64,000 bases of DNA from Sabulibacter ruber (GTDB lineage: Bacteria > Bacteroidota > Bacteroidia > Cytophagales > Hymenobacteraceae), in the NCBI RefSeq assembly GCF_017355955.1, contig NZ_JAFFID010000001.1:496001-560000 (forward strand). Reading direction: 5' to 3'. Numbering within the stretch: position 1 is the first letter of the stretch; every line of letters starts with the position of its first letter. Shown in pieces: positions 29,806 to 37,939 of this stretch. The position numbers and the translations under genes are program-made. Below the pieces are notes generated by a model. The model did no database searches, was not told the DNA's origin, and worked only from the letters and a program-made list of their open reading frames with translations.

Positions 29806-30340
29806 GTATGCCTGATCAAAGGGTTAAGTTATGACCGAAAGGTAAATGATAGTATATGTACCTAATTCACAACCCAAATGTTATGACAGCCTTCCACCTG
29901 CACAGGTATATCAATTCAATATCAGAAATTTAGCACAATATTCTACAAGAAAATGTCGGGGCAGAAACGCTTTACGCCTTACTACTGACGCAACGGAAAA
30001 ACCCTTTGTTCTGAAATGGCCTTGTTTTCCTAAAGCAAGGCCTAAAACAAAAGCACAGGTTAAAATACCACTTCTTCTCCTGTTTCTGGTTGAATCCATT
30101 GAGCTCTTTACTCGGAAGAGGTTTCTGTTTTAGGTCTGATTTTGGAAAATCGCCACAAAAACAAAGTACCGTTATAAGCCTTTAAACTATTGGAATTCAG
30201 AAATATCACTCCGCAAGCACTCCTTCCCTTTTTATTCAGCAACCAGGAGTACGCGTGCAACCATTTCAAGGTGAGAAGACTCTTCATTAAAAAAGGCTGG
30301 CTGTTTTGGTCACCTTCCCTTCATCCTTAACCAGATTTCT
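29806..30340. other. 535-base intergenic region with one hairpin
   Basis: GGCCTTG (30018-30024) and CAAGGCC (30036-30042) form a 7-bp stem, extended by TTGTT/AACAA flanks. This is a member of the intergenic hairpin series. A related half-site TCTGTTTTAGG lies at 30124-30134. The rest appears empty; the 95-codon frame at 29846 is unsupported. Confidence 0.5.
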
Positions 30341-31633
30341 ATGCAGAAAAAACCTTTACTCCTTTTCCAGCGGGCTTTTTTGTGGCTGCTCTTTCTGGGA
30401 GCCCCGTTCCTGAGTGCCTGCACAGATGAATGCGAGTCTACCGTAACTTACACCGTGTATGAGCCCGTGTACATGATGAAAGACGAGCTGCGGGCCTCGG
30501 TGAAAGTGGAACCAGCCCGTGCCTTGCAGAACCCCGGCAAAATCTACGCCTACGGCGATTTCCTGCTGGTGAACGAGGTAGACAAAGGCATCCACGTGAT
30601 AGACAACTCCAACCCGGCCTCGCCCCAGAACCTGAGCTTCATCTCTATTCCGGGCAACGTAGACATGGCCGTGAAGGGCAACATCCTCTACGCCGATAAC
30701 TACATTGACCTGGTGGTGCTGGACATCACCCAACCGCAACAGGTGAAACTGGTGAACCGCGTGGAGAACATTTTCCCGGTGCACGGTTTAACGATAAGTC
30801 CCGCGTCTACCTCTTTTCTGGCCACGTACACTTCCCGGCAAGTCACCGAAACTTACGCAGACTGCAACGGTCGCTTTCAAGACGGAGGCGTTGTGTACTA
30901 TGACCAGGCCTCCAATAGCTATACCACCAAAGCACCAGCCGGCGTCAGGAACGGCAACCCCATGGGCAAAGGCGGCTCCATGGCAAGGTTCACCATCACG
31001 GGAGACCACCTGTACACGGTCAACCTATCTTCCCTGCAGCTCTTTGACATCAGCACCCTTACCCAACCCCAAAAAGGAGCGTCTATTCCGCTGGGCTGGG
31101 GCATAGAAACCATTTTCCCGTACCAGGATAAGCTGTTCATAGGATCTACCAGCGGCATGCACATCTATGACAACAGCAATCCGGCCAGTCCGGTACACCT
31201 GTCTACCTACGCCCACGTGCGCTCCTGTGATCCGGTGGTGGTGGAGGGCGATCTGGCCTGGGTAACGCTACGCTCCGGCAACACCTGCGACGGCTTCACG
31301 AACCAACTGGAGGTGATCAACATCAGCAACCCCCGCAGTCCGCAGCTGGTGAAAACCTATCCCATGCAACACCCGCACGGGTTAGGCATTGACACCAACA
31401 CGCTCTTCCTCTGCGAAGGCGCATTCGGACTGAAAGTCTTTGACATCAAAGATCCGCTCAAAGTATCTGACCATCAACTGAGCCATTTCAAAAACCTGGA
31501 TGCCTATGATGTGATTCCGTTGGGCTACACCCTGGTGATGGTTGGCAAAGACGGCCTCTACCAGTATGACTACCGCAACCCCGCCCAGATGAAGCTCCTC
31601 AGTAAGATACCCGTGACCCCAGCAGCCGGTTAA
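30341..31633 (+). CDS. LVIVD-repeat lipoprotein
   Basis: A 430-residue exported protein. The signal peptide ends in the lipobox LSAC (Cys about 27). The mature part is a chain of about 40-residue LVIVD-type beta repeats with the repeated sense 'hVIDhSNPASPQ' (VIDNSNPASPQN, VLDITQPQQV, LFDISTLTQPQ, IYDNSNPASPVH, VINISNPRSPQ, VFDIKDP), likely a beta-propeller on the cell surface or in the periplasm. The family function is poorly known. Its stop codon directly abuts the ATG of the following outer-membrane protein, so the two are translated together. Confidence 0.85.
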   Translation: MQKKPLLLFQRAFLWLLFLGAPFLSACTDECESTVTYTVYEPVYMMKDELRASVKVEPARALQNPGKIYAYGDFLLVNEVDKGIHVIDNSNPASPQNLSFISIPGNVDMAVKGNILYADNYIDLVVLDITQPQQVKLVNRVENIFPVHGLTISPASTSFLATYTSRQVTETYADCNGRFQDGGVVYYDQASNSYTTKAPAGVRNGNPMGKGGSMARFTITGDHLYTVNLSSLQLFDISTLTQPQKGASIPLGWGIETIFPYQDKLFIGSTSGMHIYDNSNPASPVHLSTYAHVRSCDPVVVEGDLAWVTLRSGNTCDGFTNQLEVINISNPRSPQLVKTYPMQHPHGLGIDTNTLFLCEGAFGLKVFDIKDPLKVSDHQLSHFKNLDAYDVIPLGYTLVMVGKDGLYQYDYRNPAQMKLLSKIPVTPAAG

Positions 31634-32221
31634 ATGAAAAAAGCACTATTCCTCCTCCCGTTCCTGCTCCTAACGTTCCTGTGTACCCAGGCGCAGGAAA
31701 CCACCCTGGTGATAACGTCTTCCTCACAGGCCTCCCCTAAAAGATACCTGGGCATGGTGGAGCTGGGTTACCTGTACCAGGACAACAAAAACAACATTCC
31801 CAACACAGCAGACTCCTCTCCCACCTTGGTGGTATTCAACGGCTACCAGTTTCACCGGCTGGTAGCGGTGGGCCTCACCATCGGTTCCGATTTTTATAAC
31901 AACCTGCTGGTGACCCCGGTGGCTCTGGGTTTACGAGGCACCCTGCTCAACACCCGCGTAAGCCCCTACTACAGCCTTGACGCAGGCTACGGCTCCACTT
32001 TCCTCAGCAATGAATCTGACCAGCTTGAAAACGAAGGCGGCTGGATGCTCAACCCCGCGCTTGGCCTGCGGGTGCAGTCGGGCAACAACACCGCGCTGGC
32101 CTTTAGCCTGGGCTACAAAGTACAGCGCGCCCAGACCACCAACTCCCCCTGGTCCGGCACCACCATCACAGATGAGGTTTCCTTTAAAAGAGTCTCGGTA
32201 CGGTTAGGGTTTCAGTTTTGA
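31634..32221 (+). CDS. Small outer-membrane beta-barrel protein
   Basis: A 195-residue protein with a cleavable signal peptide (MKKALFLLPFLLLTFLCTQAQ). The mature chain alternates hydrophobic and polar residues with aromatic girdles (LGMVELGYLYQD, RLVAVGLTIGSDFY, YYSLDAGYG, ALAFSLGYKVQ) and ends in VSVRLGFQF, a terminal Phe typical of barrels recognised by BamA. About eight strands are likely. It starts right after the LVIVD lipoprotein stop, so it may be its membrane partner (inference). Confidence 0.8.
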   Translation: MKKALFLLPFLLLTFLCTQAQETTLVITSSSQASPKRYLGMVELGYLYQDNKNNIPNTADSSPTLVVFNGYQFHRLVAVGLTIGSDFYNNLLVTPVALGLRGTLLNTRVSPYYSLDAGYGSTFLSNESDQLENEGGWMLNPALGLRVQSGNNTALAFSLGYKVQRAQTTNSPWSGTTITDEVSFKRVSVRLGFQF

Positions 32222-32317
32222 ATTGCTTGCGTGATTGCTAGTAGCTGGCTTAAGATTTACTTGTCTTGAGAGTTTAAGCTTATATGTGTTGAACCACTTT
32301 GATGTTTCTTGAAGGCT

Positions 32318-32374
32318 TCTCTGTTTTACCCTTGTTTTCGGCAAAACGGGGGTTAAACAGAGAGTCTTTTTTTA
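32318..32374 (+). terminator. Terminator after the LVIVD/OMP operon
   Basis: TCTCTGTTTTACCC pairs imperfectly with GGGTTAAACAGAGA (outer arms 32318-32323 and 32358-32363), with an inner TTTTCGGCAAAA loop, followed by CTTTTTTTAT. It carries the same CTGTTTT/AAACAG arms as the hairpins elsewhere in the window. Confidence 0.85.
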
Positions 32375-32539
32375 TGGATTAGAAGGTACTCCTAATGATG
32401 AAGCTGTTTTTTATCTAGCTATGGTGTTGCATTGCATCAACCCAGACTTGGTCACCTTCTATCCGGCTCTGATTAGATAAGACATGTCTTATTTTTGAAA
32501 GTCTGTCCCTGAAAAAGAGCCTATGAACCCTCTACTCTC

Positions 32540-32681
32540 CCTCGCTCGCCTCTGGCGAGTGTGAGTTATCGGGTGGCCTCTGGCCACTATGCTCAAATCC
32601 TGAATGTTTCTTTGCCTTTAACCCCGCATAGCAGCCAGAGGCTGCCTTGTTATTCACACTCGCCAGAGGCGAGCGAGGGAA
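32540..32681. repeat. Inverted pair of REP-like hairpins (CTCGCC-tct-GGCGAG)
   Basis: CTCGCC-TCT-GGCGAG at 32545-32559 is followed by a second hairpin GTGGCC-TCT-GGCCAC at 32573-32587. Further on, GCAGCC-AGA-GGCTGC (32631-32645) and CTCGCC-AGA-GGCGAG (32659-32673) form the mirror image. The outer arms CTCGCTCGCC and GGCGAGCGAG are inverted copies. The same arrangement recurs at 43531-43832. Confidence 0.85.
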
Positions 32682-32756
32682 AGAGAAACTTGATGAGACT
32701 CTCCTTTGATAGGTTCGATTGGGGATGTTTACACCTACTAAACCTTCTTTCCCTTA

Positions 32757-32822
32757 TGGTTCAAGTCTGTGACTTGGACCTATCATGAGCTGAATTTTGC
32801 AAATCAGTGAGGCACCAGCCTC
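32757..32822 (-). repeat. Three-hairpin REP-like element, copy A
   Basis: Reading the plus strand: CAAGTC-TGT-GACTTG (32762-32776), an imperfect CTGA..TCAG stem (32790-32806) and GAGGC-ACCA-GCCTC (32809-32822). Copy B at 49832-49901 has the same three hairpins in the opposite orientation; copy C at 54144-54196 has two. Confidence 0.85.
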
Positions 32823-32838
32823 AAATTCATTCTTCCTT

Positions 32839-32863
32839 CTATGGCGCGGAAGTTACTTCCGTG
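32839..32863. repeat. 25-bp element with GGAAGTTACTTCC core
   Basis: Identical in all 25 bases to the element at 43655-43679 and to the inverse of 43695-43719. The core GGAAGT-ACTTCC is itself palindromic. Confidence 0.85.
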
Positions 32864-33485
32864 CCTTTCTTTTTTATTGCTTTGCCAGCCATTCGCTGTT
32901 CGCCGTAGTTGGTGTTCTCACCTACAACTCAATCTGCTCCTCAAGCCACTACTTCCTACTTCCTGATTCAGAGTTCTGGACTCAGGACTCTCTCTGCGGG
33001 CGTTTGTCACTTTTCTCCTAGATGTTCAGCCTAACCAACAGAATCAATAAGCCTCAAACTCGCTGACGCTCAAACAGCGAGGCTTCAGATTGGTACCAAT
33101 TTTTACCGTTCTCTATTTCATAGGGAGCGTGAGCCAGTGCCATTCAATACAATACTGCCTGCTCCCTCCTTTGACTTGGCCTGCTCGGGTAAAAGCATTA
33201 GGATGAAGCAGGTGACATTAGTTGAGTGCGAAGGAGAAGTCATTTCTTGCTTAACCAGGAGCTAAATGGCGGTTTTGAGCCGTTTATTGCAAAAGAGGCG
33301 AAAAACAGAAAGAGCAAGTTGTAAGCCCTAATGGTGTATTTATAGGCTCTTTTACTGAACTTACGTCAATTCTGAAGCAGGAATTAGAGACTCCATCTGT
33401 CAGGCTTTTGCAGGAGTAATCTTTTGCTTACTTTGCTTTCAATTAACTACAAGCTCTTTCACTTATATCTACTACTATCCCCTAT
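32864..33485. other. Intergenic region before the GH43 gene
   Basis: About 620 bases. There is one further hairpin, CTCGCTG (33059-33065) with CAGCGAG (33075-33081), and a GACTCAGGACT-type direct repeat near 32978. No credible gene is present. The frame at 32797 runs through repeat DNA. The GH43 promoter is presumably near 33400-33480 but was not resolved. Confidence 0.5.
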
Positions 33486-34652
33486 ATGTTGAAGAAAAGA
33501 AGCGTATTGGTTTTATCCTTCGGGTTGTTGCTGGCGGGTTGTAACCCATCGGTGCAGACGCAGGCGCCGGTCCGGGAAACGGCGGCGACTACCTCGTCAA
33601 CCGCGGCTACCTATAAAAACCCGCTGGATGTGCAGTTCGGTGATCCGTATGTGCTGTATGATGCGCCCAGCCAGATGTACTACATGTATGGCACGGGCGG
33701 TGGGGCCAAAGAGGGCTTCAGCACGTACTCGTCTAAGGACCTGGTGAACTGGAAAAACGAGGGGCAGGTGTTCTTTGGGAACACGGCTGGCTCCTGGGAC
33801 GTGAAGAACTTCTGGGCCCCAGAGGTGTACCACCGTAACGGCAAGTACTACATGTTCTACTCTGCCGACTGGCGCCACAACCCCGGCAACGAGGAAGAGA
33901 ACTTCCGCATCGGGGTAGCCGTGGCCGATAAGCCTACGGGTCCGTTCAAGAACATCTCAGACAAGCCCATCTTTGACCCGGGCTACCCTATCATTGACGC
34001 CAACATGTACTTTGAACCCAACGGCAAAATGTACCTCTACTACTCGCGCTGCGCCTATGAGCACCCGGTACAAAGCGAGGTGGCCGACTGGGCCAAGCAG
34101 CAGGGCTTGTTCAAGGAGATCGAGGAAAGCTGGGTGTACGGCGTGGAGCTGAAACCCGATTTCAGCGGCGTGATTGGCGAGCCGGTGCTGCTGCTCAGAC
34201 CGCCCCTCAAGATGAACGATGCTCAGGCCGAATGGGAAAGTCGCTCGGTGACCTCCAAGGAAGTGAACCGCCGCTGGACCGAGGGTTCCTACACCTTCAA
34301 GCACGGCGATACCTATTACATGATGTACTCGGCCAACTACTTCGGGGGCAAGAACTACGCCGTGGGCTACGCCACCGCCAAGCATCCGCTGGGCCCATAC
34401 ACCAAAGCCAACAACAACCCTGTGCTGCAGAAGAACACCGAGCAGGGCGGCGAGGTCACCGGTACGGGCCATAACAGCATCGCGTACTCGCCAGACGGCA
34501 AGCAGCTATTCTGCGTGTACCACGGCCGTACCACCGCCACAGGAGAGGAACGGGTAGTCTTCATTGATCCCATGCGCATTGAGAAAGATGGCCGATTGGT
34601 GGTAGACGGACCCAGCACCACACCTAAACCAATGCCCCTGGCAAGGAAGTAA
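33486..34652 (+). CDS. GH43-family glycosidase lipoprotein
   Basis: A 388-residue exported enzyme. The lipobox LLAGC puts the lipidated Cys at 19. The five-bladed propeller core has the GH43 acid triad: base Asp53 (FGDPYVLYD), modulator Asp171 (IIDANMYFE) and acid Glu266 (RWTEGSYTFK). SKDLVNWK and FWAPEVYHRNGKYYMFYSA are family signatures. The expected activity is on arabinan, xylan or galactan side chains; the exact substrate is not readable. No SusC/SusD pair is nearby, so this is not a classical PUL. Confidence 0.9.
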   Translation: MLKKRSVLVLSFGLLLAGCNPSVQTQAPVRETAATTSSTAATYKNPLDVQFGDPYVLYDAPSQMYYMYGTGGGAKEGFSTYSSKDLVNWKNEGQVFFGNTAGSWDVKNFWAPEVYHRNGKYYMFYSADWRHNPGNEEENFRIGVAVADKPTGPFKNISDKPIFDPGYPIIDANMYFEPNGKMYLYYSRCAYEHPVQSEVADWAKQQGLFKEIEESWVYGVELKPDFSGVIGEPVLLLRPPLKMNDAQAEWESRSVTSKEVNRRWTEGSYTFKHGDTYYMMYSANYFGGKNYAVGYATAKHPLGPYTKANNNPVLQKNTEQGGEVTGTGHNSIAYSPDGKQLFCVYHGRTTATGEERVVFIDPMRIEKDGRLVVDGPSTTPKPMPLARK

Positions 34653-34840
34653 CGGAGCGTTCACCCGGAGCATACATTTTACTAATTAGCAGAAAGCGTA
34701 GGCTCTGTTGAAAAATAGTTTTTCCTTTTATAGGCCTTGATTCGGTTTAAAGCGGGTTTTGGAAAAGTATCTGGTTTATCTTCCAGACCCGCTGAACGAT
34801 TCTCCGTAAACGAGTGTCATCAATGCATAATAACAACCAT

Positions 34841-35032
34841 ATGAATCAAGGAACAGTAAAGTTCTTTAATGATGAAAAAGGCTTCGGCTTCATTAAAGAC
34901 AGCAATTCAAATCAGGAGTACTTCGTGCACGTGTCTGGTTTAGTAGATGAAATCAGAGAAAACGACGAGGTAGTCTATGAGCTTCAAGAAGGAAGAAAAG
35001 GACTAAACGCCACCAACGTAAAACTGGCTTAG
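34841..35032 (+). CDS. cspA: Cold-shock-domain protein
   Basis: A 63-residue single cold-shock domain starting MNQGTVKFFNDEKGFGFI. It has the RNP1-like KGFGFI and RNP2-like YFVHV motifs of single-stranded RNA/DNA-binding CspA-type chaperones. The frame could begin at GTG 34814 or ATG 34823, but family alignment supports ATG 34841. A leader of up to 180 bases after the GH43 gene may be a structured cold-responsive 5' UTR (inference). It is followed by a strong terminator. Confidence 0.92.
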   Translation: MNQGTVKFFNDEKGFGFIKDSNSNQEYFVHVSGLVDEIRENDEVVYELQEGRKGLNATNVKLA

Positions 35033-35061
35033 TCTTTCGCTATAAAGACATTGCTATCAAA

Positions 35062-35089
35062 GCCTCTCCCACCCGGAGAGGCTTTTTTT
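35062..35089 (+). terminator. Rho-independent terminator of the cold-shock gene
   Basis: GCCTCTCC (35062-35069) pairs with GGAGAGGC (35075-35082); five-base loop; followed by a run of seven T. Confidence 0.92.
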
Positions 35090-35205
35090 ATGCCCACTTT
35101 GAGCTAAGGTACTGCCATCAGCAACCCATTTGGCAAGAGCGCATGCAGACAGTTCTTTTGCCTGGCGAAGTACTGATTCTTACTATTTACTTATCACTGC
35201 TTTTT

Positions 35206-35466
35206 GTCATCCTGAAAGGATCTTGTGTGCCCATGAATAAGCCTACCTCCTGCGCTGGCACCTTTCATTACCAACTTTTTACATGATGGAAAGCAGCGTA
35301 TCCTACTGAACTTACAGTCGCCATTCCCACGCATTTCGACTTTCAAACGATTACTTGCGTAGCATTTATTGTTCCTGCAAATGCAAACATAGGTGTAACT
35401 GGGATTGAAGAGGTATTCTGCCTTTCTACAGATGTAGTCATCCCCCTTCCCACTTCAAAGGGGGAC
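35206..35466. repeat. Two solo copies of intergenic repeat families
   Basis: 35206-35227 (core CATCCTGAAAGGATCTTGTG) matches one arm of the inverted element at 58193-58280. 35439-35466 (CATCCCCCTT..CAAAGGGGGA) matches the arm of the MITE-like element at 39888-40045, with internal changes. Both lie in the 560-base gap between the cold-shock gene and ldhA. Confidence 0.75.
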
Positions 35467-35618
35467 GGAATGCGTGCAGAACTCTTTACAATGAATTCTA
35501 AGGGACAGAACAGATGCTCCCGTTTACTTCATTTTAAGGGGTTCAACCTGACACTTGCCATTCAGGTACTTAGCCATCTTCCTTTAATTCTCACTTAATG
35601 CCCCTGTTCCTCAACCAT

Positions 35619-35656
35619 ACTCAGGACTCAGGACTCAGAACTCAAGACTCAGGACT
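35619..35656. repeat. Heptamer tandem repeat, consensus ACTCAGG
   Basis: Five consecutive units (ACTCAGG, ACTCAGG, ACTCAGA, ACTCAAG, ACTCAGG) and a partial sixth. It touches the stop codon of the minus-strand ldhA gene. Confidence 0.85.
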
Positions 35657-36647
35657 AGCTTTTTACTTCGTTGATCAACGGTTGTCCCTGCTCAAAGTCG
35701 GTGATGTTCTGGAGGGTGACCTGGGCGATGCTGTGCAAGGCCTCGGCGGTGAAGAAGGCCTGGTGTCCGGTGATCAGGACGTTGTTGAACGACAGCAGTC
35801 GCATGAACACATCGTCCTGGATGACTTTGCCCGAAAGGTCTTCAAAGAATAGGTTTCCCTCCTCTTCGTACACGTCAATGCCCAGGTACTTGATCTTCTC
35901 GGTTTTGAGACCGGTGATCACGGCTTGAGTATCAATCAGGCCGCCGCGGCTGGTGTTGATGAGCATCACGCCGTCTTTCATCTGGGCGATGGAAGCGTCA
36001 TTGATGAGGTGGTGCGTCTGCGGCGTGAGCGGACAGTGCAGCGAGATGATGTCTGACCCGCTGTACAGGTTCTCCAGGGAGGTGAACTCCACGCCCAAAG
36101 CCTCGGCCTCCGGGTTGGCCTGCACATCAAATCCCAAGACCCTGCACCCGAACCCTTTAAGTATACGGGCGGTGATCAGCCCGATGTGGCCCAACCCAAT
36201 CAATCCCACCGTTTTGCCGTTCAGGTCAAAGCCCATTAAGCCAGTAAGAGCGAAATTCCCTTCCCGAACCCGGTTGTAGGCCCGGTGTGTTTTGCGGTTC
36301 AAAGCTAAGATCAGGGCCAGGGTATGCTCGGCCACCGCGTAAGGCGAGTACGCCGGCACCCGCACAACCCGCAGTTCCTGCTGGGCCGCCACCGCCAGAT
36401 CCACGTTGTTGTAGCCCGCGCACCGCAAGGCCACAAGCTGCACCCCGGCCTCGGCTAAGCCCCGCAGCACGGGCGCATTCAAGGTGTCATTCACAAACGC
36501 GCACACCGCCGTAGCTCCCCTGGCCAGTACGCAGGTGTTTTCATTGAGCGATACCTCCAGGAACTCCAACCGATGCCCGTGTGCCTGATTGGCCTCGGTG
36601 AAGAACTGCTTGTCGTAGACTTTGGAGTTGAAGAAAGTGATGTTCAT
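35655..36647 (-). CDS. ldhA: D-lactate dehydrogenase / 2-hydroxyacid dehydrogenase
   Basis: A 330-residue NAD-dependent D-isomer-specific 2-hydroxyacid dehydrogenase, most like fermentative D-lactate dehydrogenase. Seen: LRCAGYNNVDL (substrate-binding Arg region), nucleotide fold VGLIGLGHIGLITARIL, VMLINTSRGGLID (catalytic Arg), GIDVYEEEGNLFFED (catalytic Glu context) and ITGHQAFFTAEAL (catalytic His). The YEEE/FFED segment is the mark of the LdhA branch. It would reduce pyruvate when oxygen is short. The divergent HNH gene lies 245 bases away across AT-rich DNA. Confidence 0.92.
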   Translation of the reverse strand: MNITFFNSKVYDKQFFTEANQAHGHRLEFLEVSLNENTCVLARGATAVCAFVNDTLNAPVLRGLAEAGVQLVALRCAGYNNVDLAVAAQQELRVVRVPAYSPYAVAEHTLALILALNRKTHRAYNRVREGNFALTGLMGFDLNGKTVGLIGLGHIGLITARILKGFGCRVLGFDVQANPEAEALGVEFTSLENLYSGSDIISLHCPLTPQTHHLINDASIAQMKDGVMLINTSRGGLIDTQAVITGLKTEKIKYLGIDVYEEEGNLFFEDLSGKVIQDDVFMRLLSFNNVLITGHQAFFTAEALHSIAQVTLQNITDFEQGQPLINEVKS

Positions 36648-36891
36648 GGGCCTGTAGCGTTTTGTTCTCTATACGAGGCAAGTTAGAAACTGGAGCAAGA
36701 CAGGAAAATGACATTGGTTTAGTGTGTGGGCTGATAATTGCTATATTTAATTAATTAATGTTATCATTCATTTTCACCAATTTTAATCACCTCAAATTTG
36801 ATTTAACTTTGAAGTATTATTCGGATACATTAATCCGGTAGTCTCTTCATCTCATTTTTACTAACAGGATTAAATTAACTTACATTTATAA

Positions 36892-37809
36892 GTGAGTAAA
36901 AATATCATAACGGCACCTGAAAATCTTTTAACAAAATTTTCAAACATCAACACTTGGAAAAGCAAAGGGATAAGGGCACCCCATAAGCCTTTGCTAATAT
37001 TAATTGCCCTAGCTGAAATTCAGAATGGGAATACGGGTTTTATTCCCTACTCCACTATTGAACCAAAACTAAAAGAACTATTACTTGACTTCGGACCACA
37101 ACGCAAGACAATATATCCAAACTTTCCTTTTACCAAACTGGCAAATGATCATCTTTGGGAATTTGATAAACCTACATTAATTGATTCTAAAAAGGATTAC
37201 TCCTCTAGAGAACTTTTGTCGCTAAACATACAAGGTAAATTTCCTGCTCAAGTAATGCAGCAACTCAAAGACTACCCTGAGCTGCTTCAAACAGTAGCAC
37301 ATAACATTCTAGATCAAAACTTCCCCGAAACGTTACATCAAGACATATTAGATGCGGTTAGGCTGCATTTAGATTCTACTTCCTCAGGCATTCTTCTGAA
37401 AAAGCCAAAGCAGAGAGACCCGCAGTTCAGGAACAGAATTCTAAAAGCGTATGAATACCAATGCGCAGTTTGCGGCTTCAGTGTTAGGCTAAGAAATAAC
37501 ATTTTGGCTTTAGAAGCGGCCCACATCATGTGGCACCAAGCTGGTGGTCCAGATGTGGAAGTGAACGGCTTGGCTCTTTGCGCAACCCATCACAAGCTGT
37601 TTGATTTAGGAGCCTTTACTGTTGATGCAAAGTTGAGAATGCTGGTGTCAGACGAAGTAAACGGCATGGGTGCTTCTGAATGGCTTGTACAGCATCATGG
37701 CAAATCTATAAAGCCTCCTCAAAAGAAGGTCTTCTACCCAGATCCTGAATTTACCATCTGGCATGTGAAAGAGGTATTCAAAGGCGGGTATAGAGAGATA
37801 GAATATTGA
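36892..37809 (+). CDS. HNH endonuclease, likely modified-DNA (phosphorothioate-type) restriction
   Basis: A 305-residue protein from a GTG start. The N-terminal half has APHKPLLILIALAEI (residues 29-43), the conserved start of the DNA sulfur-binding-domain family in McrA-like enzymes. The C-terminal half is an HNH nuclease: Cys191 and Cys194 (QCAVCGF), His211 (EAAHIMWHQ), then Asn225, Cys230 and His233/His234 (CATHHKLFDLGAF). Such proteins cut DNA carrying foreign modification, notably phosphorothioate. No dnd/ssp modification genes are present, which fits a stand-alone type IV role. The DNA is clearly more AT-rich than its neighbours, suggesting horizontal transfer. The sulfur specificity is inference. 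Confidence 0.75.
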   Translation: MSKNIITAPENLLTKFSNINTWKSKGIRAPHKPLLILIALAEIQNGNTGFIPYSTIEPKLKELLLDFGPQRKTIYPNFPFTKLANDHLWEFDKPTLIDSKKDYSSRELLSLNIQGKFPAQVMQQLKDYPELLQTVAHNILDQNFPETLHQDILDAVRLHLDSTSSGILLKKPKQRDPQFRNRILKAYEYQCAVCGFSVRLRNNILALEAAHIMWHQAGGPDVEVNGLALCATHHKLFDLGAFTVDAKLRMLVSDEVNGMGASEWLVQHHGKSIKPPQKKVFYPDPEFTIWHVKEVFKGGYREIEY

Positions 37810-37834
37810 ATTATAAAGAGATAGAATATTGAAT
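37794..37834. repeat. 18-bp direct repeat duplicating the HNH gene end
   Basis: Bases 37794-37811 and 37817-37834 are identical (AGAGATAGAATATTGAAT), period 23. The first copy contains the last codons and the TGA stop; the second repeats them just outside the gene. Confidence 0.85.
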
Positions 37835-37939
37835 CGATTTCCTTTTAGTTTTTTTGCTGGAAAGCAAGCTAAAAACACTCCTGCATACAAGTAATAAAAT
37901 AGGAATGCATAAAAGGACAGGTGACGACCTATCCGTACT

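Noticed and set aside
29846..30133. 95-codon frame after the PAS kinase
   Set aside because: Contains an intergenic hairpin of the common series. No motif and no start signal.
32561..33021. Two 74-75-codon plus-strand frames between the OMP and GH43 genes
   Set aside because: They run straight through palindromic repeat copies and show no protein-like pattern.
36892..37809. Part of a multi-gene defence island
   Set aside because: Neighbours are ldhA and rluF. No modification, Dnd/Ssp, toxin or nuclease partner is visible, so it is treated as a single-gene system.
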